A stretch of DNA of 64,000 nt from Veillonellaceae bacterium SB90 (GTDB taxonomy: Bacteria; Bacillota; Negativicutes; Selenomonadales; Selenomonadaceae). Positions 39,443 through 49,928 of this stretch are shown here, piece by piece; position 1 is the first letter of the stretch; each line of letters begins with the position of its first letter. The DNA is taken from assembly GCA_902364065.1 (NCBI GenBank), contig CABJCJ010000009.1, forward strand, positions 1 to 64,000, read 5' to 3'. Below the pieces are notes generated by a model. That model was not told the origin of the DNA. It saw nothing but the letters and a program-made list of their open reading frames with translations, and did not search any database. The translations under genes and the position numbers were made by a program.

Positions 39443-41514
39443 CAGTCTGCATTTCTCTCCTTTTCATGGGCTTTATGGGCTCTGGCCATGATGGTCTGCC
39501 AGAGCTCGACCAGGATCATGGCTGCGGCGCCGATGCCGGCACCGAGTACAATGCCGCCGATGCCGCGCATGAACGACATATAGACCGGCGTGCGCATGTG
39601 CGCAAATGTCTCAACCATCGACCCCTGACCAATCGTTGCAACAAGGACCAGGGCAAAGAAGACCATGGTCGGCCATTTGCGCAGCACAGCCATCGCCGCC
39701 AGCATGAAGGCCGGATGGCCGATCAAAAGCTCCTTCGTGCGCGGGCGGGCGTAGAAGGCCTGCTCGAGGAAGGCGCGGAAGCGGAGTTCCGTCTGCGAAA
39801 CCGGCATGCCGGATGTATGGCCGCTGCGGGCAACGAAAACGATACCGGCCACGAGAATGATAAAGAGGCCGATGAGGGTCTTGACGCGGACGGGCATGTC
39901 CAGGATGCGTTTGAGCTGTTCCATCACACCCTGCGTGTCGTCCATGCGGCCGTCGAAGATATCGAAGCGCTGCAGGAAGGCAATGGCCACGAGGATGATG
40001 GGCAGCACAAACGTCAGCTTGATGCCGCGGAAGATGTTGAATTCAAGGAAGTACTGCGTATCCGCCAGCGAAGCGGAGAGATACGCTGCACCGATATACG
40101 AAAGTGCTCCCGTCACGAAGAGGGCGATGGCTGCCGTCACAATCAGGCGCACGATGTGGATGCGGGTCTTCTCCCGGAAGGCGCGCACGCGGTCCAGCTG
40201 GAAGATGACGGCAAGCGCCGGGAACATGTTGGCACTGGCCAGGGCTGCGACCACGCGGATTTTCGAGCCGTTGCCCATGAGCACCGGCACGGCCGCCAGA
40301 AGGCCGAAAATCACGAACAGGATATACTGGTAGCGCGGACGCGCATTGAGGGGCGGGATGACGAGCGACAGATAGAGCACACCGGCTGCCGCGACGCCGA
40401 GCACGACGAGCGCGCGCAGGATGACAGACGGATTGTAGAGGGTAAACGTGCCGGCCGGTCCGATGGTGTAGCCATGCGCCACGAGCTTGTCATGCGTGGC
40501 TTTGAAGTACTCCATATTCGTCTTCAGGAGGCTCATGTTCGGCGACGGTTTATCGTAGATGCGCAGAAGATCGATGCGGATGTTGCGTTCCTCATCCGTA
40601 TTCGACCAGCGTTCAACGGCCGTATCGATCTTGAGCTTCGGCTGTTCATCCTTCGGGATGGCGTACAAGCGTGCCACATGATCGTAGCCGAGTCCCTTGG
40701 CGATCTCTTCCATGCCATCCTGCTTGTAGAACTGCAGCTGAGTCGTCGCCTCGATGAGGCCGAGGTTGATGCCGCGGTCCTTCATTTCATCGATGGTCGT
40801 CTGCAGGGCTTTGGGCGCACCGAGGGACTGATTGCCGGAAAATACGATCTCAGAGATCTTGAAGCCCTCGAGGCGCTGGAACACCGCCTTGACATCATCC
40901 GGCGTGCATTCCTCATAATTGCTCGGGCGCGCGAGGACATAGAAACCGGCATCATTGACCGTCTTCATCTCATCCGTCGGCATGCCGAGATTCATCTTGA
41001 GGAAGGATTCGTAATGTGCCTTGACGGCAAGGACTTCCTCAGAACCAACCGTCAGAGCTGTCACGCGGTCCGGGCCGAGGCGGCGCAGCAGGTCTTCCTT
41101 GACCTCGCGGTACGTCTGCGGATCATTGCCCACGACGTAGACCTCACTGCCCTGGATTTTTCCCGATGCCACGAGCTGGCGCCAGACAGGATCGGAAAGC
41201 GTACCGGCATGGTAGCTTGCCAGGATCTGGCTGCCCGGCAGTGCCGTCGCCTTGCCGTTTTCATTGAGCTTCTTGAATGTCGTCTCATAGACGGCCAGCG
41301 AGGTGATGCCCGCCTCCCTGGCCTGCTGAAGCACGACATCTTCCGGCAGGCCTTCGCGCTGTGCGAGTTCCTTGAGGCCTTCATAATCGATGGCCATGTC
41401 GACCTGCCGGTTGGCCTGCTCCACACCATGGCGCTGGAACCCGATCACAAGGGCTGCCAGCAGGCCGACCACGATGACGGCGATGAGCCACCGATTGTAT
41501 TTGAAATCCTTCAT
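39442..41514 (-). CDS. DUF5693 family membrane protein
   Basis: A 690-residue protein: one N-terminal helix ('WLIAVIVVGLLAALVIGF'), a large extracytoplasmic domain (about 30-345) that resembles a TIM-barrel-like sensor or hydrolase fold only vaguely, and a C-terminal half with about eight helices. The family is often found beside csaB, which suggests a role in export, assembly or modification of the pyruvylated polymer; no reaction is known. Stop and start overlap with csaB imply coupling. Confidence 0.85.
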   Translation of the reverse strand: MKDFKYNRWLIAVIVVGLLAALVIGFQRHGVEQANRQVDMAIDYEGLKELAQREGLPEDVVLQQAREAGITSLAVYETTFKKLNENGKATALPGSQILASYHAGTLSDPVWRQLVASGKIQGSEVYVVGNDPQTYREVKEDLLRRLGPDRVTALTVGSEEVLAVKAHYESFLKMNLGMPTDEMKTVNDAGFYVLARPSNYEECTPDDVKAVFQRLEGFKISEIVFSGNQSLGAPKALQTTIDEMKDRGINLGLIEATTQLQFYKQDGMEEIAKGLGYDHVARLYAIPKDEQPKLKIDTAVERWSNTDEERNIRIDLLRIYDKPSPNMSLLKTNMEYFKATHDKLVAHGYTIGPAGTFTLYNPSVILRALVVLGVAAAGVLYLSLVIPPLNARPRYQYILFVIFGLLAAVPVLMGNGSKIRVVAALASANMFPALAVIFQLDRVRAFREKTRIHIVRLIVTAAIALFVTGALSYIGAAYLSASLADTQYFLEFNIFRGIKLTFVLPIILVAIAFLQRFDIFDGRMDDTQGVMEQLKRILDMPVRVKTLIGLFIILVAGIVFVARSGHTSGMPVSQTELRFRAFLEQAFYARPRTKELLIGHPAFMLAAMAVLRKWPTMVFFALVLVATIGQGSMVETFAHMRTPVYMSFMRGIGGIVLGAGIGAAAMILVELWQTIMARAHKAHEKERNAD

Positions 41515-41555
41515 TTGCCAAAAACCACCTTATCTCATCACATTCCCTGCGCACA

Positions 41556-42254
41556 TCAATTCCGCGCAGTTTCCTCCGCCACAATCAGGATGGTGCCGGC
41601 GTTCTGTTCCACACGCCGCACCTGCATGCCCAGTGGCAATTGTTCTGGTTTGACGAGCTGGATCTTATTCACCAGATCGCCGAGTTTCGCAGAACCAAAG
41701 GGCGAATCCGTCACCTCGAGCTGATCCGTCACAAAATAAAGCGAGCCATCTTCCGCTGTCATATGACCCACGAGCGAAAGGCTTGTCCTGCGGCCAAAGA
41801 CCTTCGCATCGGCAGTCGCCACAATGTTGTCATCGGTGATGGCCACCTGCAGGTTATCGGCCTGCTTGAGCTTTGCAGCCAGCGCCTCGCGCAGTCCCTC
41901 CGCATCAAACGTGCCGATAAGAGAAAGATCGCGGCCTTCCTCGAGCTTCAGATTGCCATGGAAGAGTTCGCCGCAGTCAATCTGCGCATCGCTGCCGGTG
42001 AGCTTGAGCTCCCGGGCGCGCAGCTGCCCGATCCTGCCGTTGCGCACCACAACGCTGAGATGGTCCGCATGGCCGGCTGCCAACAGGAGCCGCGGCGTTG
42101 AAGACAAGGCCACCTCAACATCATTTGTCGCAAATTTACGGGACAGGCGCGATGCCGTCGTCTCCTCCGCCAGGGAGGGAAGCAGCAGCTCGCCGAGCAC
42201 GATTAATATTATGAAGAACAAGCCCGCAATAGTCAAGGTTTTTCGCAATTTCAT
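41556..42254 (-). CDS. DUF2993 (LmeA-like) exported protein
   Basis: A 232-residue protein with an N-terminal signal anchor ('TLTIAGLFFIILIVLGELLL') and a domain matching DUF2993, a lipid-binding tubular fold. 'GHMTAEDGSLYFVTDQLEV' and 'SPFGSAKLGDLVNKIQLVKP' are characteristic. In mycobacteria LmeA supports lipomannan elongation; here it may carry or sense a lipid in envelope assembly. It is 41 bases upstream of DUF5693-csaB and probably heads that operon. Confidence 0.85.
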   Translation of the reverse strand: MKLRKTLTIAGLFFIILIVLGELLLPSLAEETTASRLSRKFATNDVEVALSSTPRLLLAAGHADHLSVVVRNGRIGQLRARELKLTGSDAQIDCGELFHGNLKLEEGRDLSLIGTFDAEGLREALAAKLKQADNLQVAITDDNIVATADAKVFGRRTSLSLVGHMTAEDGSLYFVTDQLEVTDSPFGSAKLGDLVNKIQLVKPEQLPLGMQVRRVEQNAGTILIVAEETARN

Positions 42255-42323
42255 CCCTCACAGTCGCCTGTCAATGGAACGAGGAGCCAGAAGCTTGGCC
42301 CCTGACTCCCCAGATGGATTCTT

Positions 42324-43430
42324 TTAGATTTCGTGATTTGCCTTCGCCGCGAGGAACGCGCGGATGAACATGTCGATATCGCCATCCATGACGGCCTGGA
42401 CATTGCCCGTCTCGACGTTCGTGCGATGATCCTTGACCATCGTGTACGGCTGGAAGACGTAGGAGCGGATCTGGCTGCCCCACTCGATCTTCTGCTGATC
42501 GCCCTCGAGCTTGGCAAGCTCCGCTTCCTTCTTCTCCATTTCGAGCTCAAAGAGCTTGGCGCGCAGCATCTTGAGGCACTGCTCGCGGTTCTGCAGCTGC
42601 GAGCGCTCATTCTGGCACTGCACGACGATGCCCGTCGGCTCATGCGTCATGCGGACGGCCGAAGACGTCTTGTTGATATGCTGTCCGCCGGCGCCCGATG
42701 CGCGGTACGTATCGACGCGCACATCCGACATGTTGATGTTGACCTCGACATTATCGTCGATTTCCGGCATGATGTCGCAGGCCGCAAACGACGTGTGACG
42801 GCGTGCCTGCGCATCAAACGGCGAAATGCGGACGAGGCGGTGGATGCCCTTTTCCGACTTGAGGAAGCCGTAGGCATTGTGGCCCTTGATAAAGAGCGTC
42901 GCGCTCTTGACGCCGGCTTCATCGCCCGGCAGGAGATCTGCCGTCTCGACGGAGAAGCCATGACGCTCCGCCCAGCGGCCGTACATGCGCAGCAGCATCT
43001 GCGTCCAGTCCTGGGCTTCCGTTCCGCCCGCACCGGCATGCAGCGTCAGGATGGCATTGTTGGCGTCGTAGGGACCCGAGAGCAGCACCTCGAGCTGCAG
43101 GGCCTCAAGGCCCTCCGCTACAGCATCGAGCTCAGCCTTGACATCGGCTTCCATGCTCTCATCCTGTTCCTCCATGCCCATCTCCCAGAGGGTCTGGGCA
43201 TCCTCGAACTTCGAGACGAGATGCTTGTACTTATCCACGCTGATCTTGACGTCATTGAGTTCTTGATTGATTTTCTGAGCCTTTTCCGCATCGTCCCAGA
43301 ACGTCGGCTCACCCATCTTGTATTCGAGCTCGGCAATCTTCTCTTCTTTGGCCGGGACTTCGAGGGACACGCCCATCTGGTCCAGCTTTTCCTTGAGCTC
43401 GCCGAGACGCGGTTTCAAATCTTCTAACAT
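42324..43430 (-). CDS. prfB: Peptide chain release factor 2
   Basis: RF2 of 368 residues, recognising UAA and UGA. It has the 'SPF' anticodon-like motif ('VRISPFDAQARRHTSF') and GGQ ('SGAGGQHINKTSSAVR'). The reading frame runs without the in-frame UGA near codon 25 that causes programmed frameshifting in many bacteria: the region reads 'QMGVSLEVPAKEEKIAELE'. The start at 43430 follows AAAGGA. It follows secA by 71 bases, as in many Firmicutes. Confidence 0.97.
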   Translation of the reverse strand: MLEDLKPRLGELKEKLDQMGVSLEVPAKEEKIAELEYKMGEPTFWDDAEKAQKINQELNDVKISVDKYKHLVSKFEDAQTLWEMGMEEQDESMEADVKAELDAVAEGLEALQLEVLLSGPYDANNAILTLHAGAGGTEAQDWTQMLLRMYGRWAERHGFSVETADLLPGDEAGVKSATLFIKGHNAYGFLKSEKGIHRLVRISPFDAQARRHTSFAACDIMPEIDDNVEVNINMSDVRVDTYRASGAGGQHINKTSSAVRMTHEPTGIVVQCQNERSQLQNREQCLKMLRAKLFELEMEKKEAELAKLEGDQQKIEWGSQIRSYVFQPYTMVKDHRTNVETGNVQAVMDGDIDMFIRAFLAAKANHEI

Positions 43431-43501
43431 GATATCCTTTCTTTCCATTCCCAAGGCCCTGCGGCCCTTATCGACTGACAGCCGGCTGCTTTACAGGATG
43501 C

Positions 43502-46111
43502 TCAGGCATTCTTGCCGCAGCAGTTCTTGTATTTCTTGCCGCTGCCGCACGGGCAGGGATCGTTGCGCCCGACCTTCTTGCCGTCGTTCGTGACCGGCTT
43601 CTTGTGTGCTTCGGCCGCACTGACCTCATCGCCATGCGAAGCCTGGGCATTCTGCAGATGATCTTCAAGCTGCGACTTCTGCTTCTTGATGGTTTCCTCC
43701 ATCTTGGCCTTGTCCTGTTCCGAAGCGGGCTTCTGCTCCTCGGCAGCCGCCTGCTGCTCCGGCGTCACGATGCTGACGTGATACATGAGCGAGGCAATCT
43801 GATCCTGGATGGCAGCTTCCATCTCCTCGAACATGTCGAGTGCTTCAATCTTGTACTCGACGAGCGGGTTGCGCTGGCCATAGGCGCGCAGGTTGATGCC
43901 GTCGCGCAGCATATCCATGTGATCGAGGTGTTCCATCCACTTCGTATCGACGACACGCAGCATGACAACCTTCTCGAGCTCGCGCATATTCTCCTCGCCG
44001 AAGAGCAGCTCGCGGTTGTGATAACCTTCCTCCGCGAGTTTCTCGAGGCATTCCTGCAGCTCGTCGCGGCTCATCTCCGCGAGTTCCTCCTTCTTAAGGC
44101 GGCCCTGCGGTGCGTAAATCTTCTCTGCGTCCTCGATGAGGCCGTCGAGCTGCCATTCCTCCGGATAGAGCTGAGCATTGGCATACTGGTCCATCTCCGC
44201 GCGGATGATGTGCTTGACCATGCCCATGATGTTCTCGCGCAGGTTCTCGCCGAGCAGGATCTTGCGGCGCTCACCGTACATGACCTCGCGCTGCTGATTC
44301 ATGACATCATCGTACTCGAGGACGTGCTTGCGGATATCGAAGTTGCGCGCTTCGACCTTCTTCTGCGCGTGTTCGATGGAGTTGGTGATGAGCTTGTGCT
44401 CAATCGGTTCATCCTCATCCATGCCGAGCTTGTCCATGATGCCAGAGATGCGGTCCGAGGCGAAGAGGCGCAGCAGATCATCCTCGAGCGACAGATAAAA
44501 GCGCGAAGCACCCGGATCGCCCTGACGGCCGGCACGGCCGCGCAGCTGATTGTCGATGCGGCGGGATTCGTGGCGCTCCGTACCGATGATAAAGAGGCCG
44601 CCGAGCTCCGGCACACCCTCGCCGAGCTTGATATCCGTACCGCGGCCAGCCATGTTCGTCGCGATCGTCACCGCGCCCTTCTGACCGGCACCGGCGATGA
44701 TTTCCGCTTCCTTCTCATGGAACTTGGCGTTGAGGACATTGTGGGGAATGCCGTGCTTATGAAGGATGGCGCTGAGTTCTTCCGACTGCGTGATGGACGT
44801 CGTGCCGATGAGGACTGGCTGCCCCTTGCGGTGAAGGTCTTCGACAGCCCGTCCGACCGCCTTGTACTTCGCGCGCTTCGTCTTATAGATGAGATCCGGG
44901 TAATCGATGCGGATGACCGGCTTGTTCGTCGGCACCACGATGACCGGCAGATTGTAGATCTTGAGGAACTCGTCCTCTTCCGTCTTGGCCGTACCCGTCA
45001 TGCCCGCAAGCTTCTCGTACATGCGGAAGTAGTTCTGGAACGTGATGGTGGCGAGCGTCTGGCTTTCGCGCTGAATCTTGACGCCCTCCTTGGCCTCAAT
45101 GGCCTGGTGCAGGCCGTCGGAATAGCGGCGGCCTTCCATGAGGCGGCCCGTGAATTCATCGACGATGATAATCTCGCCGTTGCGCACGACGTAATCGCGG
45201 TCGCGCTTCATGAGTGCCTTGGCGCGCAGGGCAGCCGTGAAGCAATGTGAGAGCTCGATGTTCTCCGGTGCATAGAGGTTGTTGATGCCGAGAATCTTCT
45301 CGACCTTCGGGATCGTGTTGTCGGCAGGCGCAACCGTCTTCTGCTTCTCATCGACCGTGTAGTCGATGCCTTCCTTGAGGCCGGCCACGGCCTTGGCCAT
45401 GACGGCATACATATCCGTCGACTTGGCACCGGGGCCCGAGATGATGAGCGGTGTACGCGCCTCATCGATGAGAATGGAATCCACCTCATCGACGATGGCA
45501 TAATGCAGATCGCGCTGTACCATCTGCTCAGGATAGATGACCATGTTGTCGCGCAGGTAGTCGAAACCGAACTCGTTGTTCGTGCCGAAGGTGATGTCGC
45601 GGCTGTAGGCGAATTTGCGCTCCGGGAAATCCATATCGTGTACGACGAGGCCAACCGTCAGGCCGAGGTACCGGTAAAGACGGCCCATCTCCTCGCTGTC
45701 GCGGCGTGCCAGGTAATCGTTGACCGTGATGACATGAACACCTTTCCCCGTCAGCGCATTGAGGTAAACCGGCAGCGTCGCGACGAGCGTCTTGCCTTCA
45801 CCGGTGCGCATCTCGGCGATCTTGCCCTCATGCAGGCACATGCCGCCAATGAGCTGTACATCGAAATGGCGCATGCCGAGCACGCGGCGCGATCCCTCGC
45901 GCACCACGGCAAACGCTTCCGGCAGGATATCTTCGAGCGTTTCGCCGTTCGCGATGCGCTCACGGAATATATTCGTATAGCCCGTCAGCTTATCGTCCGT
46001 CAGCCCCTGCATCTGAGGCTCCAGCGCATTGATCTTCTCGACCACCTTGCGGTAACGGGCAATTTCTTTATCGTTATTGTCACCTAAGAATCGTTTGATG
46101 AATCCCAGCAA
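43502..46111 (-). CDS. secA: Preprotein translocase subunit SecA
   Basis: The motor ATPase of the Sec pathway, 869 residues: Walker A '[13 protein letters not shown]', DEVD-type '[13 protein letters not shown]', preprotein cross-linking and helical scaffold domains, and a C-terminal SEC-C zinc motif ('[13 protein letters not shown]') that can bind SecB or the ribosome. The start is read as TTG (46111) behind AAGGAG; the GTG three codons earlier is too close to that site. 71 bases ahead of prfB. Confidence 0.97.
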   Translation of the reverse strand: MLGFIKRFLGDNNDKEIARYRKVVEKINALEPQMQGLTDDKLTGYTNIFRERIANGETLEDILPEAFAVVREGSRRVLGMRHFDVQLIGGMCLHEGKIAEMRTGEGKTLVATLPVYLNALTGKGVHVITVNDYLARRDSEEMGRLYRYLGLTVGLVVHDMDFPERKFAYSRDITFGTNNEFGFDYLRDNMVIYPEQMVQRDLHYAIVDEVDSILIDEARTPLIISGPGAKSTDMYAVMAKAVAGLKEGIDYTVDEKQKTVAPADNTIPKVEKILGINNLYAPENIELSHCFTAALRAKALMKRDRDYVVRNGEIIIVDEFTGRLMEGRRYSDGLHQAIEAKEGVKIQRESQTLATITFQNYFRMYEKLAGMTGTAKTEEDEFLKIYNLPVIVVPTNKPVIRIDYPDLIYKTKRAKYKAVGRAVEDLHRKGQPVLIGTTSITQSEELSAILHKHGIPHNVLNAKFHEKEAEIIAGAGQKGAVTIATNMAGRGTDIKLGEGVPELGGLFIIGTERHESRRIDNQLRGRAGRQGDPGASRFYLSLEDDLLRLFASDRISGIMDKLGMDEDEPIEHKLITNSIEHAQKKVEARNFDIRKHVLEYDDVMNQQREVMYGERRKILLGENLRENIMGMVKHIIRAEMDQYANAQLYPEEWQLDGLIEDAEKIYAPQGRLKKEELAEMSRDELQECLEKLAEEGYHNRELLFGEENMRELEKVVMLRVVDTKWMEHLDHMDMLRDGINLRAYGQRNPLVEYKIEALDMFEEMEAAIQDQIASLMYHVSIVTPEQQAAAEEQKPASEQDKAKMEETIKKQKSQLEDHLQNAQASHGDEVSAAEAHKKPVTNDGKKVGRNDPCPCGSGKKYKNCCGKNA

Positions 46112-46222
46112 CCAAATCACTCCTTCATGTCCGGTGTGGACAGTACGTCCTGTCCTACAGTTAACCTACCTTACAATATTATCAGACTGCCGAATAGAAG
46201 TCAATGAAGCGCCCGGACCGCG

Positions 46223-47080
46223 TCAAGCCCGCGTTTTCTCATACAAGGTGCGGAAATTCACGGCCTCTATCTTTTCCTGGGCCAGCACGGCCCTGACCTT
46301 CGGCGAAAGGATGGCCGCAAGCTCAGCCTCAAAGTCATGCTGCCAGCGGCAGGCTTCCTGCAAAGGCGCATTCTTCGTGCCCGGATGCATCATAATTTCC
46401 GTCGTGCCGGAAGACAAACCCTGCAAAGTCTTGATGAGAAAGGGTTCACTGACGGCCTCGCCCGCCACAATGCCGCCAAAGTGATCCGGCACAGCGATGT
46501 GATGGCGCTTGGCGCAAAAAGCTGCCAGGCGCGCCAGGGTCCCGAGCCCCAGACGCCCGATAAGCTGACCGGCCCCGCCGAAATCCCCGGCCAGGAGAGG
46601 CGTGCGCGGCGCACGCATGGCCTTGATGCCCCCCTGCCCGCAAAGATCCAGCACGACGCGGAGGATTCCCGGCAGCGTATGCATATGCTGATGACTGTCC
46701 GCATGCGAGAGCGGCACGCCCGTGCGCTCTACCTTCCGAAGCTGTGCACCGAGTTCCGCACGCACCTCCTCAAGGCGCACGCCGCCGCGCAGATAATGCT
46801 TGACGAAGAGCAGGTGATTATCATAAAAGCGTCCGTCCGGCGTGACAAGGCTTGGCACCTCCGAGGGCGGAAGAACCGGTTTGTCATCGACCAGCGTAAA
46901 GTGGATGCCCAGGCCGAGTTCCGAGTGACGCCTTGCGATGTCGATGGCACCTTCAAACGCACCGCCTCCGGCCATGACCGTGGCCGAACGCAGACAACCG
47001 TGCATGACCCCCAGCTCCACGGCCTCATTGATGGCGGCGTGGCGGCCAAAATCATCCGCATTGATGATTACTCGCTTCAT
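46223..47080 (-). CDS. ChbG/HpnK (YdjC) family carbohydrate deacetylase
   Basis: A 285-residue protein with 'VIINADDFGRHAAINEAVELG' at the N-terminus and 'HADSHQHMHTLPGI' in the middle; the Asp pair and His residues form the metal site of this deacetylase family. 'EIMMHPGTKN' near the C-terminus is also typical. Members deacetylate diacetylchitobiose-type sugars or hopanoid/lipid sugars. The substrate is unknown. It lies between hpf and secA on the same strand. Confidence 0.92.
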   Translation of the reverse strand: MKRVIINADDFGRHAAINEAVELGVMHGCLRSATVMAGGGAFEGAIDIARRHSELGLGIHFTLVDDKPVLPPSEVPSLVTPDGRFYDNHLLFVKHYLRGGVRLEEVRAELGAQLRKVERTGVPLSHADSHQHMHTLPGILRVVLDLCGQGGIKAMRAPRTPLLAGDFGGAGQLIGRLGLGTLARLAAFCAKRHHIAVPDHFGGIVAGEAVSEPFLIKTLQGLSSGTTEIMMHPGTKNAPLQEACRWQHDFEAELAAILSPKVRAVLAQEKIEAVNFRTLYEKTRA

Positions 47081-47202
47081 CCTCTCATGCCTTCCTTTCC
47101 CTTATCCTGCTGCGTCAACTATATATGAATGAGTTTTATTATACCGCAGCTCCCTCGATGCTGGCAAATCAGGATAAAGCCGTTCCCTGCCGGCATGGAA
47201 AA

Positions 47203-47238
47203 GGGCCGCTGCATCCATCTGTCTGGATGCGGCGGCCC
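47203..47238 (-). terminator. Terminator of hpf
   Basis: A 15-base stem (GGGCCGC... with ...GCGGCCC, one G-U) and six-base loop; on the minus strand TTTTCC follows. Confidence 0.82.
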
Positions 47239-47275
47239 TGCAGAAATTCATGCGCGCATGCGATATGGGGTTGTG

Positions 47276-47821
47276 TCAGTTACTCGACTCAATCAGACCA
47301 TAATTGCCATCGTTGCGGCGATAGACGACATTGACATCCTCCGTCTCCGCATCGCGGAATACAAAGAAGTTGTGGTTCAGGAGATTCATCTGCATGATGG
47401 CTTCCTGAACATCCATCGGTTTCACAATAAAGTGCTTCGTCTTGACGACATTGTACGTATCGCCTTCATCCCGCACATCCGGAAGCGGCGTCGACTTGAA
47501 CTCGTCGGCCTTGAAACCACCGGCACGGAAGCGGCGGGCAAGTTTCGTCTTCTGTTTGTGGATCTGACGCTCGAGCTTCTCCACCACGAGATCGATTGAG
47601 GTGTACATATCCATCGTCGATTCCTCACCGCGAAGCAGCACGCCGCCCTGGATCGGCACTGTCACCTCAACCGTATGACGGCCTTTCGACACCGTCAGGA
47701 GCACCGTGATGTTGCCGACATTATCGAAGTATTTCGTGACTTTGCCGACACGTTTCTCCACATATTCCCGCAGGGACGGAGTGATCTCGATATTCTTGCC
47801 TCTTACAGTGAATGTTGCCAT
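47276..47821 (-). CDS. hpf: Ribosome hibernation promoting factor, long form
   Basis: A 181-residue protein. The N-terminal RaiA/HPF domain (about 1-100, 'MATFTVRGKNIEITPSLREY') blocks the tRNA and mRNA sites of the small subunit; the C-terminal domain (about 120-181, 'VVKTKHFIVKPMDVQEAIMQ') dimerises ribosomes into 100S particles in stationary phase. I use the ATG at 47821 with AAAGGGG upstream. The leader has a GCAGCGG/CCGCTGC hairpin (47847-47866) just before the ribosome-binding site and a possible TATAAT further up. Confidence 0.95.
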   Translation of the reverse strand: MATFTVRGKNIEITPSLREYVEKRVGKVTKYFDNVGNITVLLTVSKGRHTVEVTVPIQGGVLLRGEESTMDMYTSIDLVVEKLERQIHKQKTKLARRFRAGGFKADEFKSTPLPDVRDEGDTYNVVKTKHFIVKPMDVQEAIMQMNLLNHNFFVFRDAETEDVNVVYRRNDGNYGLIESSN

Positions 47822-48001
47822 AAGACACATCCCCTTTCTTATTTCTGCAGCGGAGAATGCCGCTGCATGATATCCTATACAAGAAGCCTGGTCCGACAGG
47901 GGATTGCTTCTGATTATATGATATGTATTCGCCAAGGCCTCACGAATCCCTGCTTGAAATCGGAATATTTCATTAAAAAAAAACAAAAAATGCAAAACGA
48001 A

Positions 48002-48023
48002 AGCCCAGGCCAAAGCCTGGGCT
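48002..48023 (-). terminator. Terminator of the cold-shock gene
   Basis: AGCCCAGGC/GCCTGGGCT with a four-base loop; on the minus strand T-rich sequence follows. Confidence 0.88.
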
Positions 48024-48041
48024 GGTTAAAGACAAATATTG

Positions 48042-48242
48042 TCAGGCCGTCTTGATGACATTCGCTGCCTGCGGACCTCTTGCACCTTCAACGATGTCGA
48101 ATTCGACACCCTGACCCTCGTTGAGCGTCTTGAAGCCTTCATCCTGGATCGCGGAGAAGTGAACGAACACATCATCGCCGTCTTCACGTGCAATGAAGCC
48201 GTAGCCTTTCTCAGCGCTGAACCATTTTACTTTGCCAACCAT
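48042..48242 (-). CDS. Cold shock protein
   Basis: A 66-residue single-strand nucleic acid binding protein with RNP1 'KGYGFI' and RNP2 'VFVHF', starting '[16 protein letters not shown]' behind AGGGGGAA. It acts as an RNA chaperone. Copies of this family are often several per genome, so I give no paralogue letter. Single gene with its own terminator. Confidence 0.96.
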   Translation of the reverse strand: MVGKVKWFSAEKGYGFIAREDGDDVFVHFSAIQDEGFKTLNEGQGVEFDIVEGARGPQAANVIKTA

Positions 48243-48396
48243 AATGATTCCCCCTAAAACAATGTAACCGAGGCCAAAACAGCCTCCCGAATCAGCACGA
48301 TGCTGATTAATTCCAATTATACTGACTCGCCATGCAACTGTCAAATTACATTACGATATGAGGATCATAAGAGGGTCTTATACATTTGTTCGAGGA

Positions 48397-49116
48397 TCAG
48401 AGGACTTTCGAGAGGAACGAGCGCGTGCGCTCCTCCTGCGGATGCTCAAATACTTCCTTCGGATCACCCTGCTCGATGATGCGGCCGTCGTCGACGAACA
48501 GCAGGCGGTCGCCGACTTCACGGGCAAAGCCCATCTCGTGCGTGACGATGACCATCGTCATGCCCTCTTCCGCCAGTTTGCGCATGACATCGAGAACTTC
48601 GCCGACCATCTCAGGATCGAGCGCCGAGGTCGGCTCGTCGAAAAGCATGACCTTCGGCTTCATGGCAAGGGCACGGGCGATGGCCACGCGCTGCTGCTGA
48701 CCGCCTGAAAGCTGGTTCGGATACGAATCCGCCTTGTCTGCCAGGCCGACGCGGGCGAGGAGGGTCTTGGCCGTCTCCTCAGCCTCCTCCTTCTTGATGT
48801 GGCGGACCTTCATCGGTGCAAGCATGATATTCTGGAGCACCGTCATATGCGGGAAGAGGTTGAAGCGCTGGAATACCATGCCGACTTCCTCACGCACCTT
48901 ATTGATGTTGGCCTCGCCGTCGAGGACGATGCCATCGACGCTGACCTTGCCGGACGTCGGCTGTTCCAGGTAATTCATGCAGCGCAGCAGGGTGCTCTTG
49001 CCGGAACCGGACGGACCGATGATGACCACGACTTCCTTTTCCTTGATATCGAGGTCAATGCCCTTCAGGACCTCCACCTCACCGAATGATTTCTTCAGAT
49101 TCTCAATGGCGATCAT
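48397..49116 (-). CDS. Amino acid ABC transporter ATP-binding protein (second importer)
   Basis: A 239-residue GlnQ-like ATPase: Walker A 'GPSGSGKST', '[17 protein letters not shown]', Walker B '[14 protein letters not shown]', H-loop 'IVTHEMGFA'. The ATG at 49116 follows GAGGAGG and overlaps the permease stop by 14 bases. Compared with the first importer ATPase at 25.1 kb it lacks the insertion after Walker A. Confidence 0.95.
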   Translation of the reverse strand: MIAIENLKKSFGEVEVLKGIDLDIKEKEVVVIIGPSGSGKSTLLRCMNYLEQPTSGKVSVDGIVLDGEANINKVREEVGMVFQRFNLFPHMTVLQNIMLAPMKVRHIKKEEAEETAKTLLARVGLADKADSYPNQLSGGQQQRVAIARALAMKPKVMLFDEPTSALDPEMVGEVLDVMRKLAEEGMTMVIVTHEMGFAREVGDRLLFVDDGRIIEQGDPKEVFEHPQEERTRSFLSKVL

Positions 49117-49768
49117 CCGTCTGATACCTCCTCTCGAGATAAGCGACAAAGCGGGAAATCGTCAGCGTCATGGCCAGGTAGATGACCGCTACACTGATCC
49201 AGATTTCCAGGGAACCGTACGTCTTGGCGATGATGAGCTGACCACGGCGCGTGAGCTCTTCAAAGCCGATGACCGATACGAGTGACGAATCCTTCAACAA
49301 GGCGATGAACTCATTGCCGAGCGGCGGGATGACGCGCTTGAAGGCCTGTGGCACAATGATGTAGCGCATCGTCTGTACCCACGTCATGCCGAGGGAACGG
49401 CCGGCTTCCATCTGCCCCTTGTCGATGGACTGGATGCCGGCGCGGAAGATCTCTGCTACGTATGCACCGGAGTTGATGCCGCAGGAACCGATGGCGGCGA
49501 CAAACGGATCGACGCGCTGGCCCGTAATGACCGGCAGCGCGAAGTAAACGAGGAAGATCTGCACGAGCAGCGGAGTGCCACGGAAGAAATCGACATAGAC
49601 AGCCGACAGCACGCGTAAAATCTTGATGCGCGATATGCGCGCGATGCCGACAAAGAGGCCGATGATGACGCCGAGTGCTACGGACAGCGCCGTAATCTTG
49701 ATGGTAACTCCTGCACCCACCAGCAGCAGTGGGAAGGAGTTCACCACCAGGTCAAAATTGAAATGCAT
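49103..49768 (-). CDS. Amino acid ABC transporter permease (second importer)
   Basis: A 221-residue permease with the signature '[19 protein letters not shown]' and the EAA-like loop '[24 protein letters not shown]'. About five helices. It partners with the ATPase downstream and the lipoprotein upstream. A terminator (49881-49910) separates it from the binding-protein gene, the same arrangement as in the first importer. Confidence 0.95.
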   Translation of the reverse strand: MHFNFDLVVNSFPLLLVGAGVTIKITALSVALGVIIGLFVGIARISRIKILRVLSAVYVDFFRGTPLLVQIFLVYFALPVITGQRVDPFVAAIGSCGINSGAYVAEIFRAGIQSIDKGQMEAGRSLGMTWVQTMRYIIVPQAFKRVIPPLGNEFIALLKDSSLVSVIGFEELTRRGQLIIAKTYGSLEIWISVAVIYLAMTLTISRFVAYLERRYQTDDRH

Positions 49769-49880
49769 GTACTCTCACCTTACCATTTCGAGTTATATTT
49801 ATTCAACGAAAAAAGAAAAACCTGTACTTAATTATATTTCCTGTCGTATGGCCTGTCAACGCATATTTTATATAGAAAGA

Positions 49881-49910
49881 AAAACACCAAGCCATCAGGC
49901 TTGGTGTTTT
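49881..49910 (-). terminator. Terminator between second binding protein and permease
   Basis: AAAACACCAAGCC/GGCTTGGTGTTTT, a perfect 13-base stem with a 4-base loop and T-run. Confidence 0.87.
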
Positions 49911-49928
49911 TTTATGCAGGATTCGTGA

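Noticed and set aside
47822..48001. raiA RNA motif upstream of hpf
   Set aside because: Only about 130 bases lie between the cold-shock terminator and hpf, and I see only two simple hairpins.
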